Shown: in pieces, positions 25,247 to 36,386 of the stretch
How positions within the stretch are numbered: position 1 is the first letter of the stretch
Layout: each line of letters opens with the position of its first letter
NCBI RefSeq assembly: GCF_030253575.1
Contig: NC_080561.1
Coordinates: 36,513,564 to 36,577,563, forward strand
Reading direction: 5' to 3'
DNA length: 64,000 nt
Source: Rhododendron vialii
Lineage: Eukaryota > Streptophyta > Magnoliopsida > Ericales > Ericaceae
Notes under the pieces: generated by a model
What the model was told of the DNA's origin: nothing
The model's database searches: none
Seen by the model: the letters and a program-made list of their open reading frames with translations, nothing else
Translations under genes and position numbers: made by a program

Positions 25247-25619
25247 CGACCTTCTAAAATCATTAATTGTGAAAGTTTTTATGCCTTATTGGGATGGAAT
25301 TTTGAAAAATTTTAGATTTGATTTTTGAGGTAATGAGTGGAGAGAGAAATTAGGGTAATACTAATTGGAGATAGGTATAATAAGTGAAGAGATAAATGAG
25401 AATAATGATTGAAATTAAAGATAATTATAACCCGGGTGATATACGGATATACGGTCTAAGAGACATATGGCTGTTCAATTTGGGCATTAGAGTATTCCCA
25501 CAATAAATTTTGGACTTTGTCTTCTCCGAAAAATGGTAAATATTCACTGGGTAGAGCCTTCTTGAACGTGTTTTGTCAGGGTAAATATTGAATCCTGCAT
25601 GTGGACTTTGATTTCTTAT
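25247..25619. other. Spacer without recognised gene
   Basis: AT-rich sequence in which I see no gene or clear element. Confidence 0.35.
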
Positions 25620-26010
25620 AGTATTTTATTTTTTTGCATTTTTCTAAATGGTCCTGCTAATCTTAGCCCGTTAAGCGGGGAATAATATGTCAATAATTTC
25701 AAACAATGGGCGGAAAATAATATGTCAATAATTTCAAACAAGTTTGATATCGATACATGTTTCACGGATATTAATACACTTTCACAAACATCCGATGGGC
25801 TCTAGCCCAATTAGCATCTCTTGGTCCTCTCTGCGTGAGAGGCCAAGGTTCGAGGCCCGTCGTGGGCATTTGGAATTCAGAGCTATGAAAAGCTTCTGAA
25901 ACCTGATGTGGACTAACCTATTAATACCCCCACTAAATCCCGCTCATGTATACAATATTGGCAACCAAAATTTCAGATTTTACCTGGTATTTGTTTTTTA
26001 GGATGGATTG
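25620..26010 (+). repeat. Direct repeat copy 1, containing a tRNA-derived SINE
   Basis: It runs from TATTTTATTTTTTTGCATTT to TTTTTTAGGATGG and is about 88 percent identical to 27595-28376 minus the insertion there. Inside, a short motif (AATAATATGTCAATAATTTC) is itself duplicated. The part at 25797-25880, with TAGCCCAATTAGC (A box-like) and GGTTCGAGGCC (B box), looks like a tRNA-derived SINE. It preserves the uninterrupted ATACAATAT site at 25950-25958. Confidence 0.7.
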
Positions 26011-26204
26011 GCCAGTAAAGGAAATAACCCATATAACTTCATCTTCCCTAGCCCTTCGAGGTCGAATTGAACTAGAAATTGGATTTTGAATCTGTTGAAT
26101 CATGGAATATCTTGGTCTTGGCCAATTCCATTCTCCATCCTAGATTACAGAGCTTACTTTTGCAGAAATAGATCTTCCAAGGTTAGCAAAGGCTAAATCA
26201 CTTA
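26011..26204 (-). mobile_element. LINE C-terminal (zf-RVT region) fragment, part 2
   Basis: On the minus strand it reads LAFANLGRSISAKVSSVI, then DGEWNWPRPRYSMIQQIQNP and EDEVIWVIS. This is the region before the zinc-finger end of plant LINE ORF2 (pattern GEWxWP...DxVIW). It continues the piece at 27271-27594 across two nested MITEs. One in-frame stop falls just before DGEWNW. Confidence 0.7.
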
Positions 26205-26848
26205 GAGCATCTCCAGTCTTGACCCATTTTAAGACTCAAATTTAAATATAGGGCAAAAACCACAAAACCTCTCTCCAATCTTTGATCCAAACCCTTTCCA
26301 TTTTGGGTTTTACCCATTTTTTTGCCCAAATCTGAGACAACTTTTGCCTTGACTCATTTTTCCAATAGCTAATTAGAGAGAGAGAGAAAGAGGGAGGAGG
26401 AGGGAGAGAGAGAATCTCGTTGGCAGTGGCGGCAGCCCAAGGGCCGACAGTCTGAGAGGTGATGCAGAAAGTGGCAATGGCATTGTGACCTTTAAGCCGT
26501 CTTGGGTCCCTTAGAGTTGTCGTTATCTTCTAGCCTCCGATAATGATGATGAATGAGTTTCAGAGTTGTTTTTTGTCGTTGTATCTGGTTCTGGGTTTTG
26601 TGTGAAAAAAAATTTGTGTTTGATTCTTGGGGAGGGAGAGACGGAGATGGAGAGAGAAAAATACCGAGTCTCCTATTTTGGATTTGATTGTTTTACCTTA
26701 TTTACCATTATGCCATTAAGAATAAAATGTATATATATTTGGGTAAAATTTGGATTTGATGGTTGGAGATGTGTCTACCCAAAATGGATTTTTATTTAAA
26801 ATTTAACTCAAATTTGAAGAAAAATATGGGTGAAGGCTGGAGATGCTC
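26205..26848. mobile_element. Tourist-like MITE (PIF/Harbinger), 644 bp
   Basis: Inverted ends are GAGCATCTCCAGTCTTGACC and the complement ending GGCTGGAGATGCTC. The target duplication is TTA on both sides (26202-26204, 26849-26851), as PIF/Harbinger elements make. The inside includes a GA-rich run and a GC-rich stretch (26420-26480) that may be captured sequence. It interrupts the LINE fragment. Confidence 0.8.
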
Positions 26849-26884
26849 TTAGGAGCTTATATAATGGACCACTGGGGTGCCAAT
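26849..26884 (-). mobile_element. LINE fragment, middle piece
   Basis: Thirty-six bases between two MITEs, coding WHPSGPLYKLL on the minus strand. This is the conserved motif that precedes LAFANLG... in the LINE part at 26011-26204, so the two MITEs cut one LINE sequence in two places. Confidence 0.65.
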
Positions 26885-27262
26885 CAAAGTTGTCAAATCC
26901 GTTCCGTACCGGCCGGTACGTACCGTACCGGTGCGTAAACGGAACGCAAAAAGTCATGTTCCGTTCCGGTTGAAATACCGGCCTGTTTCGGCCAATACCG
27001 GGTGTACCGGACAATACCGGCCTGTTCCGGACATATTCCGGTGTTCCGGCCGGTACAAAATTACCCTCTCTCTCTTTTTTTTTTTTTTTTTTTTACATTT
27101 TATTTATGTTTATACTTAAAATATGGTAGATATATATTAAATATATATATAAAATATTAATTGCGGTAAATCCGGAACGGTACCGGGATACAGCCCGGTA
27201 CCGGTACGTACCATTCCAGTAGTGAAAACGGTACGCTGGCCAGTACGGTATTGACAACTTTG
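26885..27262. mobile_element. hAT MITE rich in GGTACCGG palindromes, copy 2
   Basis: Ends are CAAAGTTGTCAAATCCGT and, at the other side, ACGGTATTGACAACTTTG. The 8-bp target duplication GTGCCAAT is exact (26877-26884 and 27263-27270). Both flanks of an AT-rich core are filled with CCGGTACGTACC-type motifs. It is related in ends and motifs to 24699-25090 but diverged in sequence. Non-autonomous. Confidence 0.85.
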
Positions 27263-27270
27263 GTGCCAAT

Positions 27271-27594
27271 TATCAAAGCCATAAGAAAGTCCTCTTTCCA
27301 TCACCAATTAATCACCAATTAAGTGTTGAACAAAACTCTGGCATTGCACTCTTAATTTCAACAACTTCCTCATAGACTGTCATAGTCCATGAGCAATCCT
27401 GGTTCAATTTCATAACCCAAAAATTCTGATCTTTAATGATGTACCTATGGATCCATTTCACCTAAAGAGTATCCTCTTTCTTACACGAAGCCCACAAGTG
27501 ACGCAACATGGACGCTTTATTCCATACCTTTAAAGACTTCAAGCCTAAACATCCTTCATTTTTAGGGGTATAAACATCACACCAATTGACCTTA
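27271..27594 (-). mobile_element. LINE C-terminal fragment, part 1
   Basis: The minus strand encodes KVNWCDVYTPKNEGCLGLKS, LKVWNKASMLRHLWASCKKE, DTLWVKWIHRYIIKDQNFW. These match the zf-RVT stretch of plant LINE ORF2 (typical WDxVCxPKxEGGLGLK...NxAxLxKxLW). The fragment continues at 26849-26884 and 26011-26204. It is dead: no endonuclease or reverse transcriptase core is here. Confidence 0.8.
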
Positions 27595-28376
27595 GCATTT
27601 TATTTTTTTGCATTTTTCTAAATGGTCCTACTAATTTCAGCTTGTTAGGTGGGGAATAATATGTCAATAATTTCAAACAATGGACGGGAAATAATATGTC
27701 AATAATTTCAAACAAGTTTGATATCGATACATATTTCACAGATATTAATACACTTTCACAAACATCCAATGGGCTCTAGCCCAATTAGCATCTCTTAGTT
27801 CTCACCATGTGAGAGGCCAAGGTTTGAGTTCCGTTGTGGACATTTGGAATTTAAAGCTATGAAAAGCTTCTGAAACTTAATATGGACTAACCTATTAATA
27901 TCCCTACTAAACTCTGCTCGTGTATACAATATCAGAAAGTATACACACACATACAATCTGTGCACAGATTGTGCACAGATTTTGTTGTGGGGCCCACCAC
28001 GGGTCCCACACAAATCATCCAAGCCGTTCATTAAATGTTAAACATTTTTTCAAGGGTCCCCATAAAAAATAATCTCAATCCGATACCTATAGATGCTCGA
28101 TCCAATCGTATAACTTTTCATTATCCGAAAATTTGAATGAAAAGTTAGATGGTTGGATAAAGCACCTATAGGTATTGGATTGAGCTTATTTTTTTACGGA
28201 GACTCTTGAAAAAATGTTTTATATTTAATGAACGGCTTGGATGATTTGTGTGGAACCTGTAGTGGACTCCACAACGAAATCTGTGCACAGATTGCTGTGT
28301 GTGTAGCACAGTTCATACAATATTGGCAAAAAAAAACTCACATTTTACCTAGTGGAGTATTATTTTTTAGGATGGA
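27595..28376 (+). repeat. Direct repeat copy 2, split by a Mutator-like MITE
   Basis: The same repeat as 25620-26010. It resumes after the inserted element at 27933-28314 and ends ATTTTTTAGGATGG. The SINE-like part lies at 27772-27860. The two repeat copies bracket the LINE/MITE complex. Confidence 0.7.
27933..28314. mobile_element. Mutator-like foldback MITE with 9-bp target duplication
   Basis: The element is flanked on both sides by ATACAATAT (27924-27932, 28315-28323). Near each end ACACACA..CAATCTGTGCACAGAT occurs in inverted orientation, and the inverted arms extend through CATCCAAGCCGTTCATT and AACATTTTTTCAAG to a centre near 28120. The uninterrupted site exists in the paralogous repeat at 25950-25958, which fixes the borders. 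No coding region. Confidence 0.8.
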
Positions 28377-29700
28377 TGTTAGGAGTAGCATTTTTTTTGT
28401 TAAAAAAATACTCCTCCACTGCCTCGTTCTTTCTCTCTCATCTTTCATCTCTCTCATCATCTCATGTAGAGTACTCCAAAGACAGTACAGCCGGACAAGG
28501 TACTTCCCACATGTCCCACTTTCCGTGCCCACCTGGCCCCATTCCACCTCCCTACCCCAGGGCTTCCATTTGCCTACTCGCAATCTTCCCCCACGTAAAC
28601 ACCACATCACTATGTAATTCTCATTAAGTTTTCCTTTTAATTCTCCTCCCCCGCCAAGGCCAAATGGTTCAAGTCTTGGAGCAATTGAAAATGGTTTATC
28701 CGGTCTTTAATTTACACCCGGAAATTTGTCGAGGTATGGAGAATTTTTTTTAATCTTGAATTAAAAAAATCTCAATGAATCAAGGCCGACTTCGAGTATT
28801 CGAAGGCCCAATGCGAATTTTTAAAAATGAGTTCATTTATATAATTGAAAAATAAAAATAACAAGATAAAAACAACTTTAAAGAAAATACTGCAAGTATT
28901 TAAGGAAAAATTGGATACTCATTCTATTAATTTCAAATACATTACTTAAATTAACATCACTGTCTTTTGTATTTTTGTGGTGAAAGCATTAATTAATCTC
29001 TCTTAGTCAAGTTTAGCCACTATTGCCAATTTGCCACTATTTTTTGGCCCTTCTGTTTTGAACTATACCATTCAAATTGGTCCCAAAATTTTATTTGACG
29101 TTTTACTATACTAATTATATATACATAATATAAGGGCATAAAATTTTGGGAGCTTTAAGCAGCTGCATCCACCACGTATGTCCAAAGCCAACCTTGACTA
29201 CAGTGCACCAAGAAATCTCTGGTTTTGCTCACACGGAATCGAGGATGTATGCTGCGAAGTACCCCTGTCAAGCGGGTGCCAAGTAACCAATTCGGTTATT
29301 TATTTTAGCAATCAACAGCTCAAATCTTTATTGAACAATCAACGGTTTAAATTTATACGCGCTCAAACTTAATTTGAATCGTCCATACCGAAATCAACAA
29401 CCGCTTGATAGGGATGCCGCTCGGATCATCCACCGAATTCCCACATTCAAGTGGCCTCACTCCTACTCGCGGGCGCGTACCCACTGTTCCACCTTTCTCT
29501 CTCCCCTTTTTTCGTATGTGGTCGTACGTACGTCCCGTTACCCGTTTAGTGGGACCACCTCTTTTTCCCAAATCACGGATAGAAAATCTTAAGAAAAAAC
29601 AAAAACAAATTATTTATTCTGACACGTATTCATTTCCACAGGAAAAAAACTCCACGAGATGAATCGCTCTTCATCTCCCCCACCAGGGGAAGGTCGTTTC
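28377..29700. other. Spacer upstream of the ALS3 gene
   Basis: No gene is recognised. The last few hundred bases, with an ACGTACGTACGT run near 29525, belong to the ALS3 promoter region. Confidence 0.4.
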
Positions 29701-29712
29701 TCTCTCTCTCTC

Positions 29713-29722
29713 CATTATATAC
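29713..29722 (+). promoter_or_regulatory. TATA box of the ALS3 gene
   Basis: CATTATATACTC lies about 155 bp before the start codon, after a CT-rich run at 29699-29711. Position and sequence fit a plant core promoter with a leader of roughly 120 bases. Confidence 0.5.
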
Positions 29723-29870
29723 TCTAAAAACCAATCCCTTCCATCTCCAAAGCATTTCTTGAAATCATCTCTCTCACTAGACTAATCATTACCGCGTAAA
29801 GTCGTGTTTGGGGATTCGGATTCCAAGTGGGTTAATTGGGTTTTGTGTTTTTTCTTGTCGATACACTATC

Positions 29871-32470
29871 ATGGATTTGCAGTGGGCTTTGGATTTCTTG
29901 AAGGGGATGATTAAACCGGTTTTAGCCCTGGTGGTGGTGCTCATGGCCGTGATCTTGTCGTACACCCAAAAGCTGAGGTTGGAAGGTGAAATGCTCTATT
30001 CGATCCTCAGGGCTTTTATTCAGCTCTCCATCATTGGGTTTGTTCTTCAGTTCATTTTCACCCAGGGGAATGCCTTATGGATCATCCTCGCTTATCTTTT
30101 CATGGTATGTTCTCTTTTTCTCTCTGTTTGGTTACTCAGAAAATGCAAAAATGGATAATGGGTTGTGAATTAGTTATCCTGAATCTGAAGAATTTTATTC
30201 AGTTTTTTTTTTTGGATAGATAATTTTATTCAGTTTTACCAAAGTTGAGCCCACTTATGCATGGGTGGATTGAATTTGGTTAATTTGAAGTTGTTTGTTC
30301 CATTAGCAAAATTTGAATGAACCGAGGTATTGGTATAGTGGTAGGTGTTTTTCTTTAATAGCCAGATGTCTGGGGCCGATTCGCGTGCACCTCGACTAAT
30401 TTTTACATCCTGAAGTTAACGACTAGACAAATCTTCCAGTGACCGCAAAGTTTGAAATGTTTGGCCTCGAGTAGTTCTCAGACAACAATCTAATCTTTGG
30501 CTAGTGTTAGAAGACTGTAACCCGCGTGTTATCAGTTTTTGTGTGTTATCAATTTTTGTGTGTTATCAATTTCCGTGTTAGCTAGCCTATACGTATGGGG
30601 TTATGTCTCGATTTTAATTGGGTCCGCCAGTGGACGGTCAGATAAACTCAAAGAATAGTCGGACCATTAGGTTGGATATCGAGCGCAGTTATGGTGGTGG
30701 AAATCAGGGTTCTCTTTCTTGGTATTTTCTATTTTCATGTAAGATTAGATCATGTATAGTGTATGAGTCTGAGTGCATATCCACTCATTGCCAATTGGAT
30801 TCTTTATTTTCATTATTATTTTTATCCTAAATGAAAATTTGTTTTTGAGGCATTGAGCCACAACTTAAACTGTTCATTCTCACTTCGATGGGGGTGCTAG
30901 ACATCTATTGGTAATTGGTTATTGGTTCCTCGGGGGCTGTCGCAGGTCTGAATTTCTATGATCATGTCCAAAGGAGGTTATTAAGGCCGGTCACCCGCTC
31001 CTCCACCTTTTTGGTTTAAAAAAAAAGATTATCCCTCGGGCACTGATTTATGTAAACCTTTCTATAGCTGTACTGACTTATTCAACCATTTCCAAGATTT
31101 TTAAATCATGGAATAACCAACAACTAAAGCTATGATTAAAAAAAAAAACCCAGCAACTACAGTGTATTTGTGTTCTGCATGGCTTAATCAAAAGCCCTTG
31201 ATGTTCTGCTCAGTACTTCCCTTTAATGGTATAGCATTATTGGCTTATGGATATTGCAAGAACTTTCGCCTTTCGATTGACGTTGCTTTGGTTATCCGTT
31301 GTAGGTTTGTGTTGCTGGTTACACAGCAGGACAACGCGCCAAACATGTTCCAAGGGGGAAATATGTTGCTGGAGCCTCCATTCTTGCCGGAACTGCTATA
31401 ACCATGTTCTTGCTAGTTGTGTTGAATGTTTTCCCTTTCACTCCACGGTACATCATCCCGGTTGCAGGGATGATGGTTGGCAATGCAATGACGGTCACTG
31501 GAGTTACCATGAAACGACTCCGGGATGACATCAAGATACAAATGAACTTGGTAAGTACCTAAGGAAAGAATACTTCCTCTTACTCTCTCAACAAAATTCA
31601 ATTTTCAACAAATAATCCTGTCGGCAAGGCAGAGCACTAGATACAAATTAGATATCAAAACTGAAATATGACATATAGAATTCCCATACGGAATTTATTC
31701 ATCTTTTTGAGTCCTTTCATTTCAAACTAGAATTGCGGCTTATGGCATATATATCACTGTCATGTAATTCAAGATTGGTTTTGTCAGTTCTGTTTGCAAA
31801 CAAGTTTCCATCTTACAAAATGTCAATGAAGGCATGTTCAAATTGTTCATAACTGCTATACATATTGCATATCACTGATAAAAGAAGAAGAATCGGCTCA
31901 TCTCCATTTTCTTTCATCCATGATGTTCGGTTGGACCGATTCATAACAAGATTTATTCTTATGATTTTCATGTGTTATCCAAGACCAGGACAATTCAGTC
32001 CATACAAGCAATAAAGAATATGACATATAGAACAAAGTAAGAGTAAATATAGGGCACCTCAGGATGCAGTCATTTTACATGGTCAAACGTCGTGAAATCT
32101 TGACTGGACAACTTCTCATCAGACCTAATGACCCTCATGAATATTCTGATTTCAGGTGGAGACGGCGCTAGCTCTTGGGGCTACCCCTCGTCAAGCAACT
32201 CTTCAACAGGTGAAAAGATCCCTTGTGATCGCCCTTTCTCCGGTCTTGGACAATGCCAAAACGGTAGGTCTCATCTCCCTACCCGGTGCAATGACCGGTC
32301 TTATTATGGGAGGAGCCTCTCCTCTAGAAGCCATTCAACTCCAGATTGTCGTGATGAACATGCTCGTGGGTGCATCAACCGTTAGCAGCATCATGTCGAC
32401 GTATCTCTGTTGGCCTGCTTTCTTCACCAAGGCCTATCAGTTGGAAACCAAAGTCTTTTCTGCGGAATAA
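29871..32470 (+). CDS. ALS3: ALS3-type membrane protein (UPF0014 family)
   Basis: Three exons, 29871-30104, 31305-31550 and 32156-32470, join in phase 0 to give 264 residues with no break, close to the about 270 of Arabidopsis ALS3. Clear family stretches are YILSY-like ILSYTQKLRLEGEMLYSILR, VAGYTAGQRAKHVPRGKYVA, FTPRYIIPVAGMMVGNAMTV, TGVTMKRLRDDIK, ETALALGATPRQATLQQVKR, LSPVLDNAKTVGLISLPGAM and TGLIMGGASPLEAIQLQIVV. Seven or so hydrophobic segments are seen. In Arabidopsis ALS3, with the ATP-binding subunit STAR1, forms a bacterial-type ABC transporter needed for aluminium tolerance; the nucleotide-binding half is not in this window. Splice sites are canonical (ATG|GTATGT, GTAG|GTTTGT, TTG|GTAAGT, TTCAG|GTGGAG). 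Intron 1 (1.2 kb) carries a SINE-like relic near 30320-30480. The gene looks functional. Confidence 0.95.
30320..30480 (+). mobile_element. SINE-like relic in ALS3 intron 1
   Basis: GGTATAGTGGTAGG (A box-like) is followed by GGGGCCGATTCGCGTGCACC and CTCGACTAATT...CTGAAGTTAACGAC. The last part recurs at 36880-36905 in another relic, so it is a repeated family. Confidence 0.5.
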
Positions 32471-32929
32471 GGGATTTTGATTTGTTTCGCTCCCACTTTT
32501 TGTATTCCCTCTCAATTGTGAGAAAAGTTTCATGAATGAGGGAACCGATTCGCGTGTTTGATGAATTTAGTTGTATTGTTTTGTTAAACCAAGCCTAGAT
32601 TTTGAATCACAAGCAATTATTTTGTATCATATGAATCTAGTTGCTCTGTTTTCTGAAGGTGGTAAAATGTTCCTCCTAGCTAGAAATATTCTAGCCGTGT
32701 CCTTGGATATGGATTCTCTTGATGAGAATATATTCTTTAAGGAGGTTTTAGTAAAAATGGATTTACGGAGATGAATATCTTTACATCCTACTAACCAACT
32801 AAGTTGGATTATTGACTGCCCAAAGGCTTGTTTAGTACGTGGACGTCAGGGTTTAAGTCCGGGCGTTTTGGTTGTGAAGCCCCTTTCCCTTCCCATAAAG
32901 TAGTTTCTATCGATTGAAAAAATATATCG
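32471..32929. other. 3' flank of ALS3
   Basis: It will contain the ALS3 3' UTR and polyadenylation signals. A SINE-like GGGTTTAAGTCCGGG lies near 32850. No gene seen. Confidence 0.4.
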
Positions 32930-33816
32930 GTCATTTTTTTTGCTAATTTCTTGCTGATACCCTTAAAATCACATTCTGATCACATTGAGCGACTCGGATC
33001 ATTAAAATTTGATGGGAAACTATAAGGTGATTTTTTAGGTGTTTAATTAGTTGTCACTGGAACCGTTCCGATATATATATATATAGAGTTAGGTTCCGGT
33101 GAGGGATCCCTCATTTTATTAACATGCGGGACTCCTCTTCCAGATTGAATTTCGATGATCCGAGCCGCTCAAAGTGATCAGAACGTGATTTTAAGGGTCC
33201 CCGTGAGAAATTAGCAAAAAAAATGACCGGGAAGGGCTTCATCCGAGCAGTTTTCATTGAACGGTTCAAAAAAACTGCTCGGATGATGCTTTTTCCGGTC
33301 ATTTTTTTTGCTGATTTCTCGCGGGAACCCTTAAAATTACGTTCTGCACACATTGAACGGTTCGGATTTTCAAAATTTGATCGGAAAATGAAAGTCCCTC
33401 ATTTTAACAAAATGAGGGATCCCTCACTTAAAAATTCGTCTATATATATATCGGGACGGTTCAAGGGACACCCAAAAAAACACCTTAAATCTCAATCTCA
33501 TAGTTTCCGATCAAATTTTTATGATCCGAATCGTTCAATGTGTGCAGAATGTGATTTTAAGGGTGCCCGTGAGAAATTAGCAAAAAAACTGATCGGAAAA
33601 GGCTTGATTTGAGCAATTTTTATTAAACCGTTCAATAAAAAACTGTTTGAAACTGTTCCGATCAAGCCCTTTCCGGTCATTTTTTTTGCTGATTTCTCAC
33701 GGGTACCCTTAAAATCACGTTCTGATCACATTGAGCGGCTCGGATCATCAAAATTTGATCGGGAACTATGAGGCGTTTTATTAGGTGTTTTTTTGGGTGT
33801 TCCCGGAACCGCCCCG
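32930..33816. mobile_element. Cluster of foldback MITEs at TA-repeat sites
   Basis: Three related pieces lie end to end, each separated by TATATATA. They are a half element at about 32930-33070, a whole one at about 33086-33440, and another at 33452-33816 with long inverted arms (CGGGACGGTTCAAGGGACAC against its complement at the right end). Shared internal words are GAGAAATTAGCAAAAAAA and CCTTAAAATCACGTTCTG. Insertion into TA dinucleotides fits mariner/Stowaway-like behaviour, but the family is not certain. Confidence 0.7.
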
Positions 33817-34544
33817 TATATATATATATATATACAGATTCAATCAGGTAAGAGCTCCCTTACCTTGTTAAGGTAAGGACCTCCCATTTTCAATATATAT
33901 ATATTATAGAGTTCAGAAGGTTCTGCGTATATTCCTACCACAACATATTTTTACCATAAAATTATTGTTTTGGCAAGAAGTTAGTACTTTTCAATATTAA
34001 ATATGATAGACCTTGCACATATATCACGTAAAATCAAGCCTAGTTGCTTGTTTAGAGTTTCTAGGGATTATCACAACTGGGCAGGTCTGCCTTAGCTGAA
34101 AAAATCTGACCATAAAAGAAAGAAAATCAAAAGGAAAAAATTGGCTTTAATTGAGCTCCTTGTAAGTAGGCCGTACAAATAAAAGTAGGCGGTGGGATTG
34201 GGCTCCCATAAATTGTTGAGTTGCACGTAAACTGGTTAAGACACTTGAGTTTTAAAAGAAAAGGAACAAATCTATCATAGAAAGAGGAAAATAGAAAATG
34301 GGATTCACTCAAGGGTGAGGATGGATTGACTTGATTTTATAGGAAACCAATATCAACGAATTACGATTTTGGAAAATCAAACCAAACTATAAATTTTATA
34401 GACCTAACCAATTCAAACCATTAAGATACGGTTCGGTTGATAACCCCAGATCCCCCAAAAAACCATTGACTAATAGTGAGATAACCCAAAAAATACAGAG
34501 CAACTCCTATAAAGAGTTGATAACCCAGGTCTCTAAGGGTTGAA
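33817..34544. other. Spacer without recognised gene
   Basis: AT-rich sequence with a short CTCCCTTACCTTGTTAAGG hairpin near 33853. Nothing else recognised. Confidence 0.35.
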
Positions 34545-34720
34545 AAAGTGGGCATCGACAAGCAATAAATACTTGACCATGTGATCACATATTCGAATCA
34601 TCCCGAACCTTGGGACTATTGGGGGTTATGCCCGGTCGTTCCCTTTAGAGCTCCGGAATTAGTCGAGATGCGCGCAAGCTGGCCTGGACATCCAATTTTA
34701 AAAAAAGTTCCCAAAGAGTC
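34545..34720 (+). mobile_element. tRNA-derived SINE relic
   Basis: It carries a B box-like ATATTCGAATCATCCC and the 3' part TTAGTCGAGATGCGCGCAAG followed by CTGGCCTGGACATCC, which is the usual tail of a common plant SINE family. Confidence 0.65.
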
Positions 34721-35664
34721 GAAATGGTACCCCTTGTATAGTTGTATTCCTTATATACTAGTACTAGTTAGAAATTGGGTCTCGTTTAGTTTCTTCAATC
34801 CAAGACCGAGCAATTTACTTAACGGGGCTAATTTTTTTTTAACATAATTTACTCTATCTTAGAGGACTTGGAAAGGGGATGGGTGCATACGAGAATCAAA
34901 CATTGCTCATGTGCATAGAAGTATAAAGGAGACACCAACTGCACTCCACTCAACTTGCTAACGAGGCTCATAATGAGTCCTATTTATGTGCTTAGAATCA
35001 TTCCTTTTACAGGTCCTGGCACGAAGAACATTTAATCAAAAGATCAGGTACACTGGATACCGGTAAGTACTGGGGGGGGTGGTTTAGAAACGGTCAAGTG
35101 GTTACGTGTGAGCAATTGAATTTTTTGTTGTGAATGATCCATGTTCAGTTCTACAAAATGAACAATTCGGATTCATCATCAAAATGATGCATGCATGTGA
35201 CGGGCGCATTGGTTCCCCTTCACTTTAAAAGCTGATATTTTTTTTTTATAACAAATGATTGATCTTTTTTTTTTTTTTTAATGTCATCTTGAGTTGGAAT
35301 ATGATTTCCTCAAAAAAAAAAAAAAAGGGTGGAATATGAGCTGGTAAAAGTAGGTATTTCCACTAACAGGTTGCTTTTGATCATGTTAGCAAAGAAAAAT
35401 AAATAAATTTTCACTTTTGAGAGTCATGTTAAACCCCCAGGACAAATCTGCTAATTATATTATTTTTTCGCACTCCAAAAGCATTTTGTTTTTTGGTTGA
35501 ATATAAACAAGATATGCTTTCTTTTTTTGGTTGAATATAAACAAGATATGCTATGTTGAGGAGTTCAAATATACCAATGATATTGGCATATGATACCTTC
35601 ATGATTTTGTTCCTTCCCCAGTAGATTCACTTTTAAAAGTGTCCTATTTAAGAAACCTTGATGG
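34721..35664. other. Spacer without recognised gene
   Basis: AT-rich with A and T runs. The 34-bp phrase containing GGTTGAATATAAACAAGATA is tandemly duplicated at about 35493-35560. No gene. Confidence 0.35.
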
Positions 35665-35850
35665 TTTGGATAACTTGGATTGGCGGTCAAAGCTCGAGGC
35701 ATAGGAGTTTGCTTTGTTCTGAAATCTCAGGTTCGAAACCTCGCCAATGTTACGTAGTCCTTTGAGATCATTCCAAATGAAGCTTTCGTCTAGTTATAAT
35801 TGGCTCCTCAGAAGTGCGCGATAAGATTGAATCCTCAGGATTAATCGAGG
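35665..35850 (+). mobile_element. tRNA-derived SINE relic
   Basis: CTCAGGTTCGAAACCTCGCC is a good B box and is followed by TAGTCCTTTGAGATCATTCC and GATTAATCGAGG, parts of the same SINE family as 34545-34720. The 3' tail is lost where the hAT relic begins. Confidence 0.55.
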
Positions 35851-36386
35851 CATAGGCGGCTCTACCCATTTAAGTGGGTGGTCAAGTGAACACCCTAAAA
35901 TATTTTTTCTGCGAATTTTTTATTAGTTCCAATTGTGTTTTAGGCTTTTTTTAAACACCGAGCTCTATATTATGAACACCCATCAGTTTTGGTAATTCAT
36001 AATTCAACACCCAATTCATTCGTTCAAACAAGGTACATACTCCTAATGTCAAACAAAAAGAAAAAAGAAAATAGAGAATCTGTTACTGCTCTCTAAATGA
36101 CCATTGATTTAACATCTCGAAAAAGAAAAGAATGTCCAAAGAATTTGTGCCAACCCATTCATCACAATTTTCCCTTTTCGAATATTTAGTAGATTTACGC
36201 CAACTTAATCTTGCGCTCAAAATAAAAAAATAAAAAAATTGTGAAGAACAATTCTGAAAAAGTTACTTATTTAATTTTATGTTTTTTAATCGCACTATCC
36301 TTGCTACTATACAAAGTTTTATGGATATGCTACTAGTTATATGGTTAAGGTAATTCCCCTCTCAAAAATTTCTAGAGTCACCATTA
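35851..36386. mobile_element. hAT-type non-autonomous element, copy A
   Basis: It starts CATAGGCGGCTCTACC and ends CTAGAGTCACCATT, inverted relatives of one another. Internal phrases TGAACACCC and TTTTAGGCTTTTTTTAAACA are shared with copies at 39160-41101 and 49026-49601. The flanks AATCGAGG and AATTGAGA are a decayed 8-bp duplication. Confidence 0.6.

Noticed and set aside
33223-33612. Plus-strand open frame of 129 codons with internal repeats
   Set aside because: It spans two foldback MITEs; the repeats are the element arms.
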